NCBI RefSeq assembly: GCF_014843005.1
Contig: NZ_JACYXM010000001.1
Coordinates: 310,001 to 374,000, forward strand
Reading direction: 5' to 3'
Source: Rhodanobacter sp. DHG33
GTDB lineage: Bacteria; Pseudomonadota; Gammaproteobacteria; Xanthomonadales; Rhodanobacteraceae
Length of the DNA stretch: 64,000 nucleotides
Part shown: one piece after another, positions 43,823 through 55,622 of the stretch
Layout: each line of letters begins with the position of its first letter
Position numbering within the stretch: the stretch's first letter is position 1
The notes under the pieces: model-generated
The model's database searches: none
What the model saw: only the letters and a program-made list of their open reading frames with translations
What the model was told of the DNA's origin: nothing
Made by a program: the position numbers and the translations under genes

Positions 43823-44725
43823 ATGATCGTCTCCGGCCAGCAGGTCGCCTTCACCACGCCCGCGGACGCGCCGGGTTGGCAACGCTGGGTGGTGTTTTCG
43901 CCGTTCGCGCGGCTGCTGGCCTACGTGATCGTGTTCATCCCCGGTGTGAAGCTGGCGGAATTCGCCATGCACGCACTGGGATGGACCAGCAAAGGCACGC
44001 CGCTGCAGGCAGGACTGGGCCAGATGGTCGGCCGCATCGCGCCGGCCCTCGTCGCCTACCTGGTGGTGGCCTGCCTGATCGAACGCCGTAGGCCGAGCGA
44101 ACTGCTGTCGCGTAACGCGCCGTCGCGCGCCCTCGCCGGTCTGGCGGCGGGCACCGCCTTGTTCAGTGCCGTGGTCGGCGTGCTGTGGCTGCTGGGCGCC
44201 TACCACGTCGCCGGCATCAATCCGCAGGTCAATTGGGTGACGCCGTTGCTGATGGTGGGCGTCGGAGCGGGCGTGGGCGAGGAAATCATGTTCCGCGGCG
44301 TGCTGTTCCGTTTCGTGGAGGAAGGGCTGGGCACGTGGGCGGCGCTGATCGTGTCGGCACTCTTCTTCGGCGTGGCGCACATCTTCAACCCGGGTGCCAC
44401 GCTCTGGAGTTCGCTGGCGATCACGGTCGAGGCCGGCCTGCTGTTCGGCCTGCTGTACAACGTGACCCGTTCGCTGCCGCTCTGCATGGGTCTGCACGCG
44501 GCCTGGAACTTCTGCCAGGGCACGGTCTACGGCATCCCGGTCTCCGGCCTGAAGGCCGACGGCTGGCTGGTCTCCACGCGCAGCGGCCCCGCCTGGCTGA
44601 GCGGAGGCGCATTCGGCGCCGAGGCCTCCGTGGTGGCGCTGACGCTGTGCACCCTGTGCTCGATCGCCCTGCTGGCGGTGGCGCTGCGGCGGCATACGCT
44701 GGTGCCGCCCAGCTGGAAGCGCTGA
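43823..44725 (+). CDS. CPBP-family intramembrane metalloprotease
   Basis: A 300-residue polytopic membrane protein. The Abi/CPBP motifs are GVGEEIMFRGVLF (EExxxR), FFGVAHIFNP (FxxxH) and CMGLHAAWNFCQG (HxxxN), placing the glutamates and histidines of the Rce1-like active site in the membrane. Bacterial members act in protein maturation, bacteriocin self-immunity or stress control; none of these is specifically indicated. It stands alone, 87 bases after prfC, and is followed by a hairpin at 44731-44757. Confidence 0.88.
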   Translation: MIVSGQQVAFTTPADAPGWQRWVVFSPFARLLAYVIVFIPGVKLAEFAMHALGWTSKGTPLQAGLGQMVGRIAPALVAYLVVACLIERRRPSELLSRNAPSRALAGLAAGTALFSAVVGVLWLLGAYHVAGINPQVNWVTPLLMVGVGAGVGEEIMFRGVLFRFVEEGLGTWAALIVSALFFGVAHIFNPGATLWSSLAITVEAGLLFGLLYNVTRSLPLCMGLHAAWNFCQGTVYGIPVSGLKADGWLVSTRSGPAWLSGGAFGAEASVVALTLCTLCSIALLAVALRRHTLVPPSWKR

Positions 44726-44730
44726 CCAAA

Positions 44731-44757
44731 CGGGCACCCGCTATGGCCGGGTGCCCG
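44731..44757 (+). terminator. Terminator-like hairpin after the CPBP gene
   Basis: Stem cgggcaccc / gggtgcccg (44731-44739 and 44749-44757) with a 9-base loop, starting 6 bases after the CPBP stop. It lacks a U tract, so it may be a weak or Rho-assisted terminator. Confidence 0.5.
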
Positions 44758-44843
44758 CAACGGTTACCCTGTGCACAGCCGCAGCCCTGCACTCGGCAGG
44801 GGCATGCGGCGTCCAGTTCTTCGAAACGTTCGGCGAGACGACC

Positions 44844-48461
<3,618 letters not shown>

Positions 48462-48463
48462 CC

Positions 48464-49321
48464 ATGGATCGTGCGCCGGACGACATCGAGCTGGAAGGCA
48501 TCGAACTGGACCTATTCGTCGAGGCGATGCGGCGACGCCACGGTTACGACTTCGGCCAGTATGCGCCGGCCTCGCTGCTGCGCCGCGTGCGCCTCCTGGC
48601 CGAGCGCCACGGCGACGGCGTGATCAGCGTGCTCACCCGGCGCCTGCTGCACGAACCGGAGCTGCTGCCGCAACTGCTGGAAGGATTGTCGGTACCGGCT
48701 TCGGACATGTTCCGCGACCCCCCCGTGTTTCGCACGCTGCGCGAACAGGTACTGCCGCTGCTCGCCTCGTACCCGCACATCACCATCTGGCAGGCGGGCT
48801 GCGCCCACGGCGAGGAAGTCTATTCGCTGGCCATTCTGCTGGAGGAAGCAGGCCTGTACGAACGCAGCCAGATCTTCGCCACCGATCTCAGCGCCCGCGC
48901 ACTGGAGCGCGCACGCGAAGGCATCTACCCGCTGCGGTCCGCGCAACAGTGGTCGCGCAACTACCTGGCGGCAGGTGGCAGTCATTCGCTGGCCGACTAC
49001 TACAGCGCGCGCTACGGCCTGCTCAAGCTGGACCGGCAGCTGCGTCGCAACGTCACGTTCGCCCAGCACAATCTGGCAGTCGACCAGGTGTTCTGCGAGG
49101 CGCAGCTGGTGCTGTGCCGCAACGTGCTGATCTATTTCACCAACCCGCTGCAGCAACATTGCCTCACGCTGTTCCGCGACTCGCTGGTGCGCGGCGGCTT
49201 TCTCTGCCTGGGGCTGCGCGAGCGGCCGGATTCCGCCGAGGCCGCCGCCGACTTCGTACCCGTAAACGCCGATCTTCGCGTCTACCGGCGCCGCAGCGCA
49301 GCTGCGATGAAGCGTTCGTGA
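48464..49321 (+). CDS. CheR-type protein-glutamate methyltransferase
   Basis: 285 residues starting 2 bases after the kinase stop. The N-terminal helical domain (RRRHGYDFGQYAPASLLRRV) precedes a SAM-binding domain with IWQAGCAHGEEVYSLAILL, IFATDLSARALERAREGIYP and LVLCRNVLIYF. This matches CheR proteins of the long-kinase class, which lack the pentapeptide-binding beta insert. No chemoreceptor (MCP) gene is nearby, so the methylated target may be the hybrid kinase itself or another protein. The stop overlaps the cheB start (GTGA). Confidence 0.9.
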   Translation: MDRAPDDIELEGIELDLFVEAMRRRHGYDFGQYAPASLLRRVRLLAERHGDGVISVLTRRLLHEPELLPQLLEGLSVPASDMFRDPPVFRTLREQVLPLLASYPHITIWQAGCAHGEEVYSLAILLEEAGLYERSQIFATDLSARALERAREGIYPLRSAQQWSRNYLAAGGSHSLADYYSARYGLLKLDRQLRRNVTFAQHNLAVDQVFCEAQLVLCRNVLIYFTNPLQQHCLTLFRDSLVRGGFLCLGLRERPDSAEAAADFVPVNADLRVYRRRSAAAMKRS

Positions 49322-49887
49322 AACATCCGGCCGCGATCGTGCTGGGCTGTTCGGCCGGCGGCCCCGAGGCGCTGAAGACGGTGCTGGGCGGCCTCGATCC
49401 GCACCTGCCGCAAACGGTACTCGTCTGCTGCCACACCGGCTCGGAGACGGTGGAACTGCTGTGCGACCTGCTGGGGCGCGCCTCGCGGCTGCCGGTGATC
49501 GAAGCCGCCGAACGCGAACCGGTGCGCGGCGGCGTGGTGCAGGTCGCTCCCGCCGGCTACCACCTGCTGGTGGAGCGCGATCTGCATTTCACGCTGTCGG
49601 TCGATCCACGCGTCAATCTTTCGCGCCCCTCGATCGATGTCCTCTTCGCTTCCGCCGCTGCCGCATGGCGCGGCGCCCTGATCGGCGTGGTGCTCAGCGG
49701 TGCGAATGCGGACGGCGCCGAGGGCATGCGGGAGTTGCGTCGATTGGGCGGCTGCGCCATTGTGCAAGCGCCGGACACTGCGTCGGCGCACACGATGCCG
49801 CAGGCGACCCTAGACCGTGCCGGTGCCGACCACTGCGTACCGCTGGATGCGATCGCTCCCCTGCTCAACCGGCTGTGCCTGCCATGA
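49318..49887 (+). CDS. CheB-type methylesterase domain protein (no receiver)
   Basis: A 189-residue stand-alone CheB catalytic domain from a GTG start overlapping the cheR stop. The catalytic Ser lies in LGCSAGGPEALKTVL, Asp in LSGANADGAEGM, and APAGYHLLVERD is the characteristic strand. Without the N-terminal receiver it is not controlled by its own phosphorylation, unlike chemotaxis CheB. Together with CheR it suggests reversible methylation within this signalling operon. The stop overlaps the following diguanylate cyclase start (ATGA). Confidence 0.9.
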   Translation: MKHPAAIVLGCSAGGPEALKTVLGGLDPHLPQTVLVCCHTGSETVELLCDLLGRASRLPVIEAAEREPVRGGVVQVAPAGYHLLVERDLHFTLSVDPRVNLSRPSIDVLFASAAAAWRGALIGVVLSGANADGAEGMRELRRLGGCAIVQAPDTASAHTMPQATLDRAGADHCVPLDAIAPLLNRLCLP

Positions 49888-50891
49888 ACGATACGCGCCC
49901 CAAGCTCCTGATCGTCGACGACACCCACGCCAACCTGGTGGCGATGCGTCACCTGCTCGGCGACTGCGGCGCCGAACTGGTCGAGGCAACGAGCGGCAAC
50001 GAGGCGCTGGCACTGTGCCTGGAGCATGCGTTTGCGCTGATCCTGCTCGACGTGAACATGCCCGACATGGACGGCTTCGAAGTAGCCACCCTGCTCGGCG
50101 AAGTCGAGCAGCTGCGCGATACGCCGATCATCTTCGTCACCGCCGCCTACGCCGACGACCTCAACCGGTTGAAGGGTTACCGCTCCGGCGCAGTGGACTA
50201 CATCGCCAAGCCGATCAACGACACCATCCTGCTTTCGAAAGTGCGCGTGTTCCTCGACCTCTACAACGCGCGCATGCAGTTGCAGCAGGCGATGGGGGAG
50301 CTGTCCGAACGCAACCTCCAGTTGCAGGAAGAGATCGCCGAACGCCAGCGCATCGAGATCCAGGTGCGCCACCAGGCGACCCACGACATGCTCACCGGCC
50401 TGCCGAACCGCGCGCTTTTCCACGACCGCCTGCGCGATGCCATCGCGCAGGCCACGGCGCTTGGGCACGGTTTTGCGCTGGCCATGCTCGACATCGACGG
50501 GTTCAAGGCGGTCAACGACACCCACGGCCACCCCGTCGGCGATACGCTGCTCAAGGCGATCGGCGGCCGCCTGCGGGGGCACGTGCGCGCCGGCGATACG
50601 CTGGCGCGGCTGGGCGGCGACGAATTCGCGCTGATCCTCGAAGACGCCACCGAGCTGCCCTTGCTGCTCCAGCGCTGCCAGGAATTGTGCGACATGCTCG
50701 CACTGCCCTACCCCTTACCCGGCCCGTCTGGAGAAGTAGTGGCCCGAGTCAGCGCCAGCATCGGCATCGCGGTGTGGCGTCCCGAAACGCCATCGGACGA
50801 AGCACTGATCCAGGCCGCCGACCGGGCGCTCTACGAAGCCAAGCGGGCAGGCAAGAACCGCTGCCTGCTCGACATGGCGAGCGCTGCCTGA
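49884..50891 (+). CDS. Response regulator with GGDEF diguanylate cyclase domain
   Basis: 335 residues. A receiver domain (LLIVDDTHANL, phospho-acceptor Asp in LLDVNMPDMDG, Thr in IFVTAAY, Lys in YIAKPIN) is linked by a coiled coil to a GGDEF domain with an intact active site GGDEF at residues 244-248. An inhibitory I-site RxxD (Arg235 to Asp238) lies exactly five residues upstream, so product inhibition by c-di-GMP is expected. Kinase phosphorylation probably switches c-di-GMP synthesis, making it the output of the operon. Confidence 0.93.
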   Translation: MNDTRPKLLIVDDTHANLVAMRHLLGDCGAELVEATSGNEALALCLEHAFALILLDVNMPDMDGFEVATLLGEVEQLRDTPIIFVTAAYADDLNRLKGYRSGAVDYIAKPINDTILLSKVRVFLDLYNARMQLQQAMGELSERNLQLQEEIAERQRIEIQVRHQATHDMLTGLPNRALFHDRLRDAIAQATALGHGFALAMLDIDGFKAVNDTHGHPVGDTLLKAIGGRLRGHVRAGDTLARLGGDEFALILEDATELPLLLQRCQELCDMLALPYPLPGPSGEVVARVSASIGIAVWRPETPSDEALIQAADRALYEAKRAGKNRCLLDMASAA

Positions 50892-50895
50892 GCGC

Positions 50896-51366
50896 TCAAT
50901 CCCGACGCCGGGGTGACAGCCACATATCGATGCGTGCGCGGAACACCTCGGCTCCCGCATCGTCATGCACCTGTACCGCTACCGGCCACGCATAGCCGCT
51001 GGTGGACTTGGCAACGGGATGCTCCGGCGTGGCTGTCGCATGCATACGACCCTTTGCCCTGGCGAGGTATTCGACCGTCATGCCCTTCGGGATCCAGCGC
51101 ATGGCGGCGGGGATCGTGACCTCGGTCATCATGCCGGCGCACAGCTCGGCAAGATTACACAGCGCGATCGCATGCACAGTGCCGATGTGGTTGTGCACCC
51201 GGCGGCGATCGCGGATGGCGATCTCGCAGCGCCCCGGCTCCAGCACCGTGAAATGCGGCGCGATGGTGCCGAAGTACGGTGCCTTGAGGCAGAGCAGCCG
51301 GCCGTAGAGCCAACGGCCAGCGGGCACCCTGGAAAGGCTGCTCCAAAGTTTCAGCGCATCGCTCAT
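50896..51366 (-). CDS. DUF4442 hotdog-fold thioesterase-like protein
   Basis: A 156-residue protein with the DUF4442 pattern: APYFGTIAPHFTVLEPGRCEI, HNHIGTVHAIALCNLAELCAGMM (hotdog helix) and a final beta-sheet with VEYLARAKGRMHATA. These proteins resemble PaaI/YiiD acyl-CoA thioesterases. Downstream position relative to fadE, on the same strand, suggests a link with fatty-acid metabolism, although a hairpin separates the two genes. It ends 4 bases from the convergent diguanylate cyclase gene. Confidence 0.82.
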   Translation of the reverse strand: MSDALKLWSSLSRVPAGRWLYGRLLCLKAPYFGTIAPHFTVLEPGRCEIAIRDRRRVHNHIGTVHAIALCNLAELCAGMMTEVTIPAAMRWIPKGMTVEYLARAKGRMHATATPEHPVAKSTSGYAWPVAVQVHDDAGAEVFRARIDMWLSPRRRD

Positions 51367-51382
51367 GCCCTTGGCTCCTGAT

Positions 51383-51415
51383 GAACGAACGGAGCGACAT
51401 GCGCTCCGTTCGTTC
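51383..51415. terminator. 14-bp perfect hairpin between fadE and the DUF4442 gene
   Basis: gaacgaacggagcg (51383-51396) and cgctccgttcgttc (51402-51415) pair perfectly around a 5-base loop, 22 bases beyond the fadE stop. There is no U tract. It probably ends or stabilises the fadE transcript. Confidence 0.6.
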
Positions 51416-51436
51416 TTGGTTGCTCCGAGGAGCGGT

Positions 51437-53911
51437 TTATGCCGCGTCGGCCAGTTGCTTGCGACGCTCGTCCGCGCGAGTCACCGCCGCGCCCAGCTCA
51501 GACGGATCGAAGTCGTCCACCGAGATGAACTCGAATACCGCCGTGTGCACCCGCTTCAGGAGATCATGTTCGGCCTGGCTGATGACGTTGGCGGCCAAGG
51601 CCTCGCCCAGCTGACCGTCGTAGTCGTGCGCCTTGAACTGCCCGGCCTTCAGGCCCTTGAGGAACTTGCGCTCCACCGGCTCGGCGGCGATCACGTCGGG
51701 CAGCAGCGCATTCATGCGGCCCACCGTGTTGTTCGCCGTGGGCGTGAGGTAGACCCACTCGGTGAGGCGGGCGCGCGCCTCGTTCGGCGCCGTGAGCAGC
51801 GCGGCGACGCGACGGCCCAGGCGATCCGACGGCGGCACTTCGCGGCGGCCGAACGGAAACACCAGCGCGCGCAGCAGCCAGGCCACCGGGCGCACCGGGA
51901 AGTTGCGGATCGCGCCGTCCAGCGCGTTCTGGATCAGCCACATGCACTCGTGGAAACCCCAGGCGAGGAATGGGCGATCCGCTTCCGGCCGGCCGGTGTC
52001 CTCGTAGCGCTTCAGCATGCTGCTGGCGATGTAGAGGTAGCTCAGCACGTCGCCCAGACGCGCGGAGAGCTTTTCCTTGAACTTCAGCTTGCCGCCCAGC
52101 ACGCCCATGAAGGTATCGGCGCACAGCGCCAGCGCCGCGGAGTAACGGTTGAGCTTGCGGTAGTAACGGCGCGTGTAGGCATCGCCCGCGGCATCGCCCA
52201 TGCGGCCGCCGGAAAGGCCCATCGCGAAACTGCGCACGGCATTGGAAATGCCGAAGCCGATGTGGCCGAACAGCGCCTTGTCGAAGCTGCGCAGGCGGTC
52301 GCCGTAATCGGCGATGGACAGCGCCTGCATCTCCTTCAGCACGTAGGGATGGCAGCGGATCGCGCCCTGACCGAAGATCATCAGGCTGCGCGTCATGATG
52401 TTGGCGCCTTCCACCGTGATCGCGATCGGCACGCTGGACCAGCCGCGTCCGGCGTAGTTCTTCGGACCCAGCTGCACGGCCTTGCCGCCGTGTACGTCCA
52501 TGGTGTCGCCGGCCACCACGCGCGCCCACTCGGTGGCGTGGTACTTGGCGATGGCCGAGGGCACCGCGGGCTTCTCGCCGCGATCCACCGCCGCCGCGGT
52601 GGCACGCGACAGCGCCGTGGTGGCGTAGGTGAGGCCGCCGATGCGGCCCAGTGCTTCTTCCACGCCTTCGAAGCGGGCGATGGCGAGGCCGAACTGCTTG
52701 CGCATGCGCGCATACGCACCGGTGGCCGCGGCCGAGCCGCGCATCGCGCCGGTGGCGTTGGACGGCAGCGAGATCGCGCGACCCACCGACAGGCATTCCA
52801 CCAGCATGCGCCAGCCATGGCCGGCCATGTGCGGGCCGCCGATCAGCGTATCGAGCGGCGCGAACACGTCCTTGCCGTGGATCGGGCCGTTCTGGAACGG
52901 GATGTTGAGCGGAAAGTGGCGGCGGCCGATCTGCAGCCCCGGCGTAGAGCGCGGCAGCAGCGCCAGGGTGATGCCGAGGTCTTCCTTGTCGCCCAGCAGA
53001 TGCTCCGGGTCGTACATGCGGAAGGCCAGGCCCACCACCGTGGCGATCGGCGCCAGCGTGATGTAGCGCTTGTCGAAGGTGAGACGGATGCCCAGCGTCT
53101 CGACGCCGTCGACGACCTGCTTGCACACGATGCCCACGTCGGGAATCGAGGTGGCGTCGGAACCAGCGTAGGGGCCGGTGAGCGCGAAGCAGGGGATTTC
53201 CTCGCCCACCGCGAGGCGCGGCAGATAGTAGTTCTTCTGCTCGTCCGAGCCGTAGTGCAGCAGCAGCTCGGCCGGGCCCAGCGAGTTCGGCACCGCCACC
53301 GTGGACGCCACCGTGGCGGACATGGTGGAGAGCTTCTGCAGCACCGCCGAATGCGCCAGCGCGGAGAACTGCAGGCCGCCGTACTGCCTGGGGATGATCA
53401 TGCCGAAGAAACGGTTCTTCTTGATGAAGTCCCAGATTTCGGGCGGCAGGTCGGCCAGTTCGTGGGTGATCTGCCAGTCGTCGATCATCCCGCAGAGTTC
53501 TTCCACGGGACCGTCGAGGAAAGCCTGCTCTTCCACGCTCAGTTCGGGCTTGGGCTGCTTCAGCAGTTCGTGCCATTCCGGCTTGCCCGAGAACAGCTCG
53601 CCCTCGAAGCCGACGGTGCCCGCTTCCAGCGCGGTCTGCTCGGTCTCCGAAAGCTTCGGCGTCACCTTGGCGAACATCTTCAGCAACGGCGCGGTGATCT
53701 GCTTGCGACGGAAGCCGTCCATCAGCAGCGGCACCGCGATACCCAGCTCGACGACCAGCAGCAGGAAGGTCGTCCAGTACGCGCCGGTGATGAAGCCGAC
53801 GACCAGTGTGGTCACCGGTGCGGCGATGGCGAACGTGCGCAGGCTGCTGCGGTGGTAGGCACAGGCGCCGGCGGCGATGAGTGCCGCCAGCAAGGTGATT
53901 ATCACGGCCAT
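51437..53911 (-). CDS. fadE: Acyl-CoA dehydrogenase, FadE type
   Basis: An 824-residue long-form acyl-CoA dehydrogenase, the first enzyme of beta-oxidation. Two N-terminal membrane helices (VIITLLAALIAAGACAY, TTLVVGFITGAYWTTFLLLVVELG) are followed by the dehydrogenase core (PRQYGGLQFSALAHS, CFALTGPYAGSDATS, GAYARMRKQFGLAIARFEGVEEALGRI, VHGGKAVQLG) and the extra C-terminal domain unique to FadE (FHECMWLIQNALDGAIRNFP). Start 53911 opens the membrane segment. It lies 19 bases after the alpha/beta hydrolase gene and is probably controlled with it by the divergent TetR regulator. Confidence 0.95.
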   Translation of the reverse strand: MAVIITLLAALIAAGACAYHRSSLRTFAIAAPVTTLVVGFITGAYWTTFLLLVVELGIAVPLLMDGFRRKQITAPLLKMFAKVTPKLSETEQTALEAGTVGFEGELFSGKPEWHELLKQPKPELSVEEQAFLDGPVEELCGMIDDWQITHELADLPPEIWDFIKKNRFFGMIIPRQYGGLQFSALAHSAVLQKLSTMSATVASTVAVPNSLGPAELLLHYGSDEQKNYYLPRLAVGEEIPCFALTGPYAGSDATSIPDVGIVCKQVVDGVETLGIRLTFDKRYITLAPIATVVGLAFRMYDPEHLLGDKEDLGITLALLPRSTPGLQIGRRHFPLNIPFQNGPIHGKDVFAPLDTLIGGPHMAGHGWRMLVECLSVGRAISLPSNATGAMRGSAAATGAYARMRKQFGLAIARFEGVEEALGRIGGLTYATTALSRATAAAVDRGEKPAVPSAIAKYHATEWARVVAGDTMDVHGGKAVQLGPKNYAGRGWSSVPIAITVEGANIMTRSLMIFGQGAIRCHPYVLKEMQALSIADYGDRLRSFDKALFGHIGFGISNAVRSFAMGLSGGRMGDAAGDAYTRRYYRKLNRYSAALALCADTFMGVLGGKLKFKEKLSARLGDVLSYLYIASSMLKRYEDTGRPEADRPFLAWGFHECMWLIQNALDGAIRNFPVRPVAWLLRALVFPFGRREVPPSDRLGRRVAALLTAPNEARARLTEWVYLTPTANNTVGRMNALLPDVIAAEPVERKFLKGLKAGQFKAHDYDGQLGEALAANVISQAEHDLLKRVHTAVFEFISVDDFDPSELGAAVTRADERRKQLADAA

Positions 53912-53930
53912 CTCGACTTCCTCGTTGCAG

Positions 53931-54833
53931 TTAAGCGGCACGCCCGCCCGGTCGGGCAGGCGCGTCGTCCAGTGATTGGATGAAATGTGCGATCTCGCGG
54001 GTGAATGCGTCGTTGGCGTCGCCCGCCAGCATGTGCGTGGCGCCGGCCACCTCGACGTGGCGTGCGTGCGGCACCAGCTGCAGGAATTCCTCGACGGTGG
54101 AGTGCGACACCACGTCGCTGCGTTCGCCGGAAAGCAGCAGCACCGGCACGTCCACCTGCGCAGCGGCGGCGAACAGGCGGGGCTGGTAACGCTCGCTCTC
54201 GGCAATCAGGTCGCCAGCCAGCAAGGCCGGATCCCAGTGCCAGCGCAGGCGGCCGTCGCTGCCGGCGCGCATCAGCGGACGCAGTTGCTCCTCGCTCTTG
54301 CGGCCGGGACGGTGCGGCAGGTAGGCGGCGATCTGCTCGGCCGCCTCGGCGTAGTCGGCAAAGCCGTCCGGATGCGCCTGCATGAAGGCGAGGATGCGTT
54401 CCACGCCTTTGGTTTCCCAGCGTGGCGTGATGTCCACCAGCACTAGCGCACAGAACGGCGAAGGCCGTGTCTCGCCCGCCACCACCAGGCCCAGCAGGCC
54501 ACCCATCGAGGCCCCCACCAGCACCGGCGGTTCGGGCTGCGCGCGGGCGAGGGTCAGCAGATCATCCACGAACTGCTGCATGTGGTAGTCGCCATCCGAT
54601 GCACGCCCACTCTCGCCGTGGCCGCGCGAGTCGAAGCTGATGCAGCGATAGCCCTGTGCCGCCAACGCGGCGGCCGCGCCGTTCCACGCTCCACGCGTCT
54701 GGCCGAAGCCGTGGGCGAACAGCAGGGTCGGCGCACCGTCGCCACGATAGGTTTCCACGGCCAGGCGCAGGCCGTCGCGGGTAGCGACAGGCTCGCTCTT
54801 GGAGCGGATCATCAGCGGCACGGGCGCATCCAT
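53931..54833 (-). CDS. Alpha/beta hydrolase
   Basis: A 300-residue hydrolase. The oxyanion strand is LLFAHGFGQTRGAW, the nucleophile elbow is VGASMGGLLGL, and the catalytic acid and base are expected in LLSGERSDVV and VAGATHMLAGD. The pattern suits a carboxylesterase or acyl-CoA/lipid hydrolase; the true substrate is unknown. It precedes fadE by 19 bases, so the two probably form an operon for lipid use. Start ATG 54833 lies inside a 30-base palindrome that may be the TetR operator. Confidence 0.85.
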   Translation of the reverse strand: MDAPVPLMIRSKSEPVATRDGLRLAVETYRGDGAPTLLFAHGFGQTRGAWNGAAAALAAQGYRCISFDSRGHGESGRASDGDYHMQQFVDDLLTLARAQPEPPVLVGASMGGLLGLVVAGETRPSPFCALVLVDITPRWETKGVERILAFMQAHPDGFADYAEAAEQIAAYLPHRPGRKSEEQLRPLMRAGSDGRLRWHWDPALLAGDLIAESERYQPRLFAAAAQVDVPVLLLSGERSDVVSHSTVEEFLQLVPHARHVEVAGATHMLAGDANDAFTREIAHFIQSLDDAPARPGGRAA

Positions 54834-54853
54834 ACGGGTGAGTATGGATGCGC
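54824..54853. promoter_or_regulatory. Palindromic operator candidate at the hydrolase-fadE start
   Basis: gcgcatccatac (54824-54835) and gtatggatgcgc (54842-54853) are perfect reverse complements with a 6-base spacer, covering the start codon of the hydrolase gene. Size and symmetry suit a TetR dimer or dimer pair, and a TetR gene begins 65 bases away on the opposite strand. Confidence 0.6.
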
Positions 54854-54907
54854 CATCTGGCCTCGTCAACCTGCCTCCATGGATTACAAAGCCCGGCGCA
54901 GCGGCTA

Positions 54908-54921
54908 CCATACGGTCATGG
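54908..54921. promoter_or_regulatory. Second, shorter operator-like site over the tetR start codon
   Basis: ccat-acggtc-atgg, containing the same CCATACGG core as the larger palindrome at 54824-54853. It covers the tetR start codon (54918-54920), which would suit autoregulation. Confidence 0.4.
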
Positions 54922-55496
54922 ATTCAAGCCAGAAACCTGAACGCACCCGCCTCACCGCGGAAGACTGGGAAGTCGCCGCCATGCAGCTGATCGCCGACCA
55001 GGGCGTAGGCGCATTGGCCGTGGAAGCCCTGGCCCGCCAGTTGGGTGTCACCAAGGGCAGCTTCTACTGGCATTTCCGTACCCGCGAAGCCTTGCTGCAG
55101 GCCACGCTGGAGCGATGGGAGCAGTACGGCGAGAACGAGGTACTGGGCCAGATCGAGCAGATCGCCGATCCGCGCCAGCGCCTGCCCGAACTGTTCCGCC
55201 GCGTGGCGCATGAAATACAGCCGCATCGCGTGTATGCCGCCCTGCTGAAGGCCCTGGATCACCCGCTGGTGGTGCCGGTGATGGCGCGCGTGTCGCAGCG
55301 GCGCACTGAATTCCTGCACACCGCCTACCGCGAAGCCGGCCTGCCGCCGCGCGAAGCGCTGAACCGCGCGCGGCTCACCTACGCCGCCTACGTCGGCTTC
55401 CTGCAACTGAATTTCACGCTGGGCCTCCCGCGCATCAACCACGAGGAGTTCGACGCCTACGTGGAACACATGATCGCCACGCTGATTCCAGCCTGA
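54918..55496 (+). CDS. TetR/AcrR-family transcriptional regulator
   Basis: 192 residues. The N-terminal HTH region is AAMQLIADQGVGALAVEALARQLGVTKGSFYWHF (KGSFYWHF is a strong TetR marker). The C-terminal ligand domain is helical and less conserved. It is divergent from the hydrolase-fadE pair, and inverted repeats containing CCATACGG lie over both start codons, so it most likely represses both itself and the lipid genes; an acyl-CoA or fatty acid is a reasonable inducer (inference). ATG 54918 begins the standard N-terminal arm. A terminator follows at 55519. Confidence 0.9.
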   Translation: MDSSQKPERTRLTAEDWEVAAMQLIADQGVGALAVEALARQLGVTKGSFYWHFRTREALLQATLERWEQYGENEVLGQIEQIADPRQRLPELFRRVAHEIQPHRVYAALLKALDHPLVVPVMARVSQRRTEFLHTAYREAGLPPREALNRARLTYAAYVGFLQLNFTLGLPRINHEEFDAYVEHMIATLIPA

Positions 55497-55518
55497 CCGG
55501 CAACACCGGTTTTCGCAT

Positions 55519-55543
55519 AACGGCGCCAACTGGCGCCGTTTTT
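55519..55543 (+). terminator. Rho-independent terminator after tetR
   Basis: Stem aacggcgcca / tggcgccgtt (55519-55528 and 55531-55540), with a T run to 55543 that continues from the right arm. It lies 23 bases after the tetR stop. Confidence 0.85.
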
Positions 55544-55622
55544 GTTGCATTCGTCCTTGCAATGCCAGTGTCCGCAAACTACGGTTCTTTCACCCTTTTT
55601 TCTAAAGACCAGTGAGGACACG

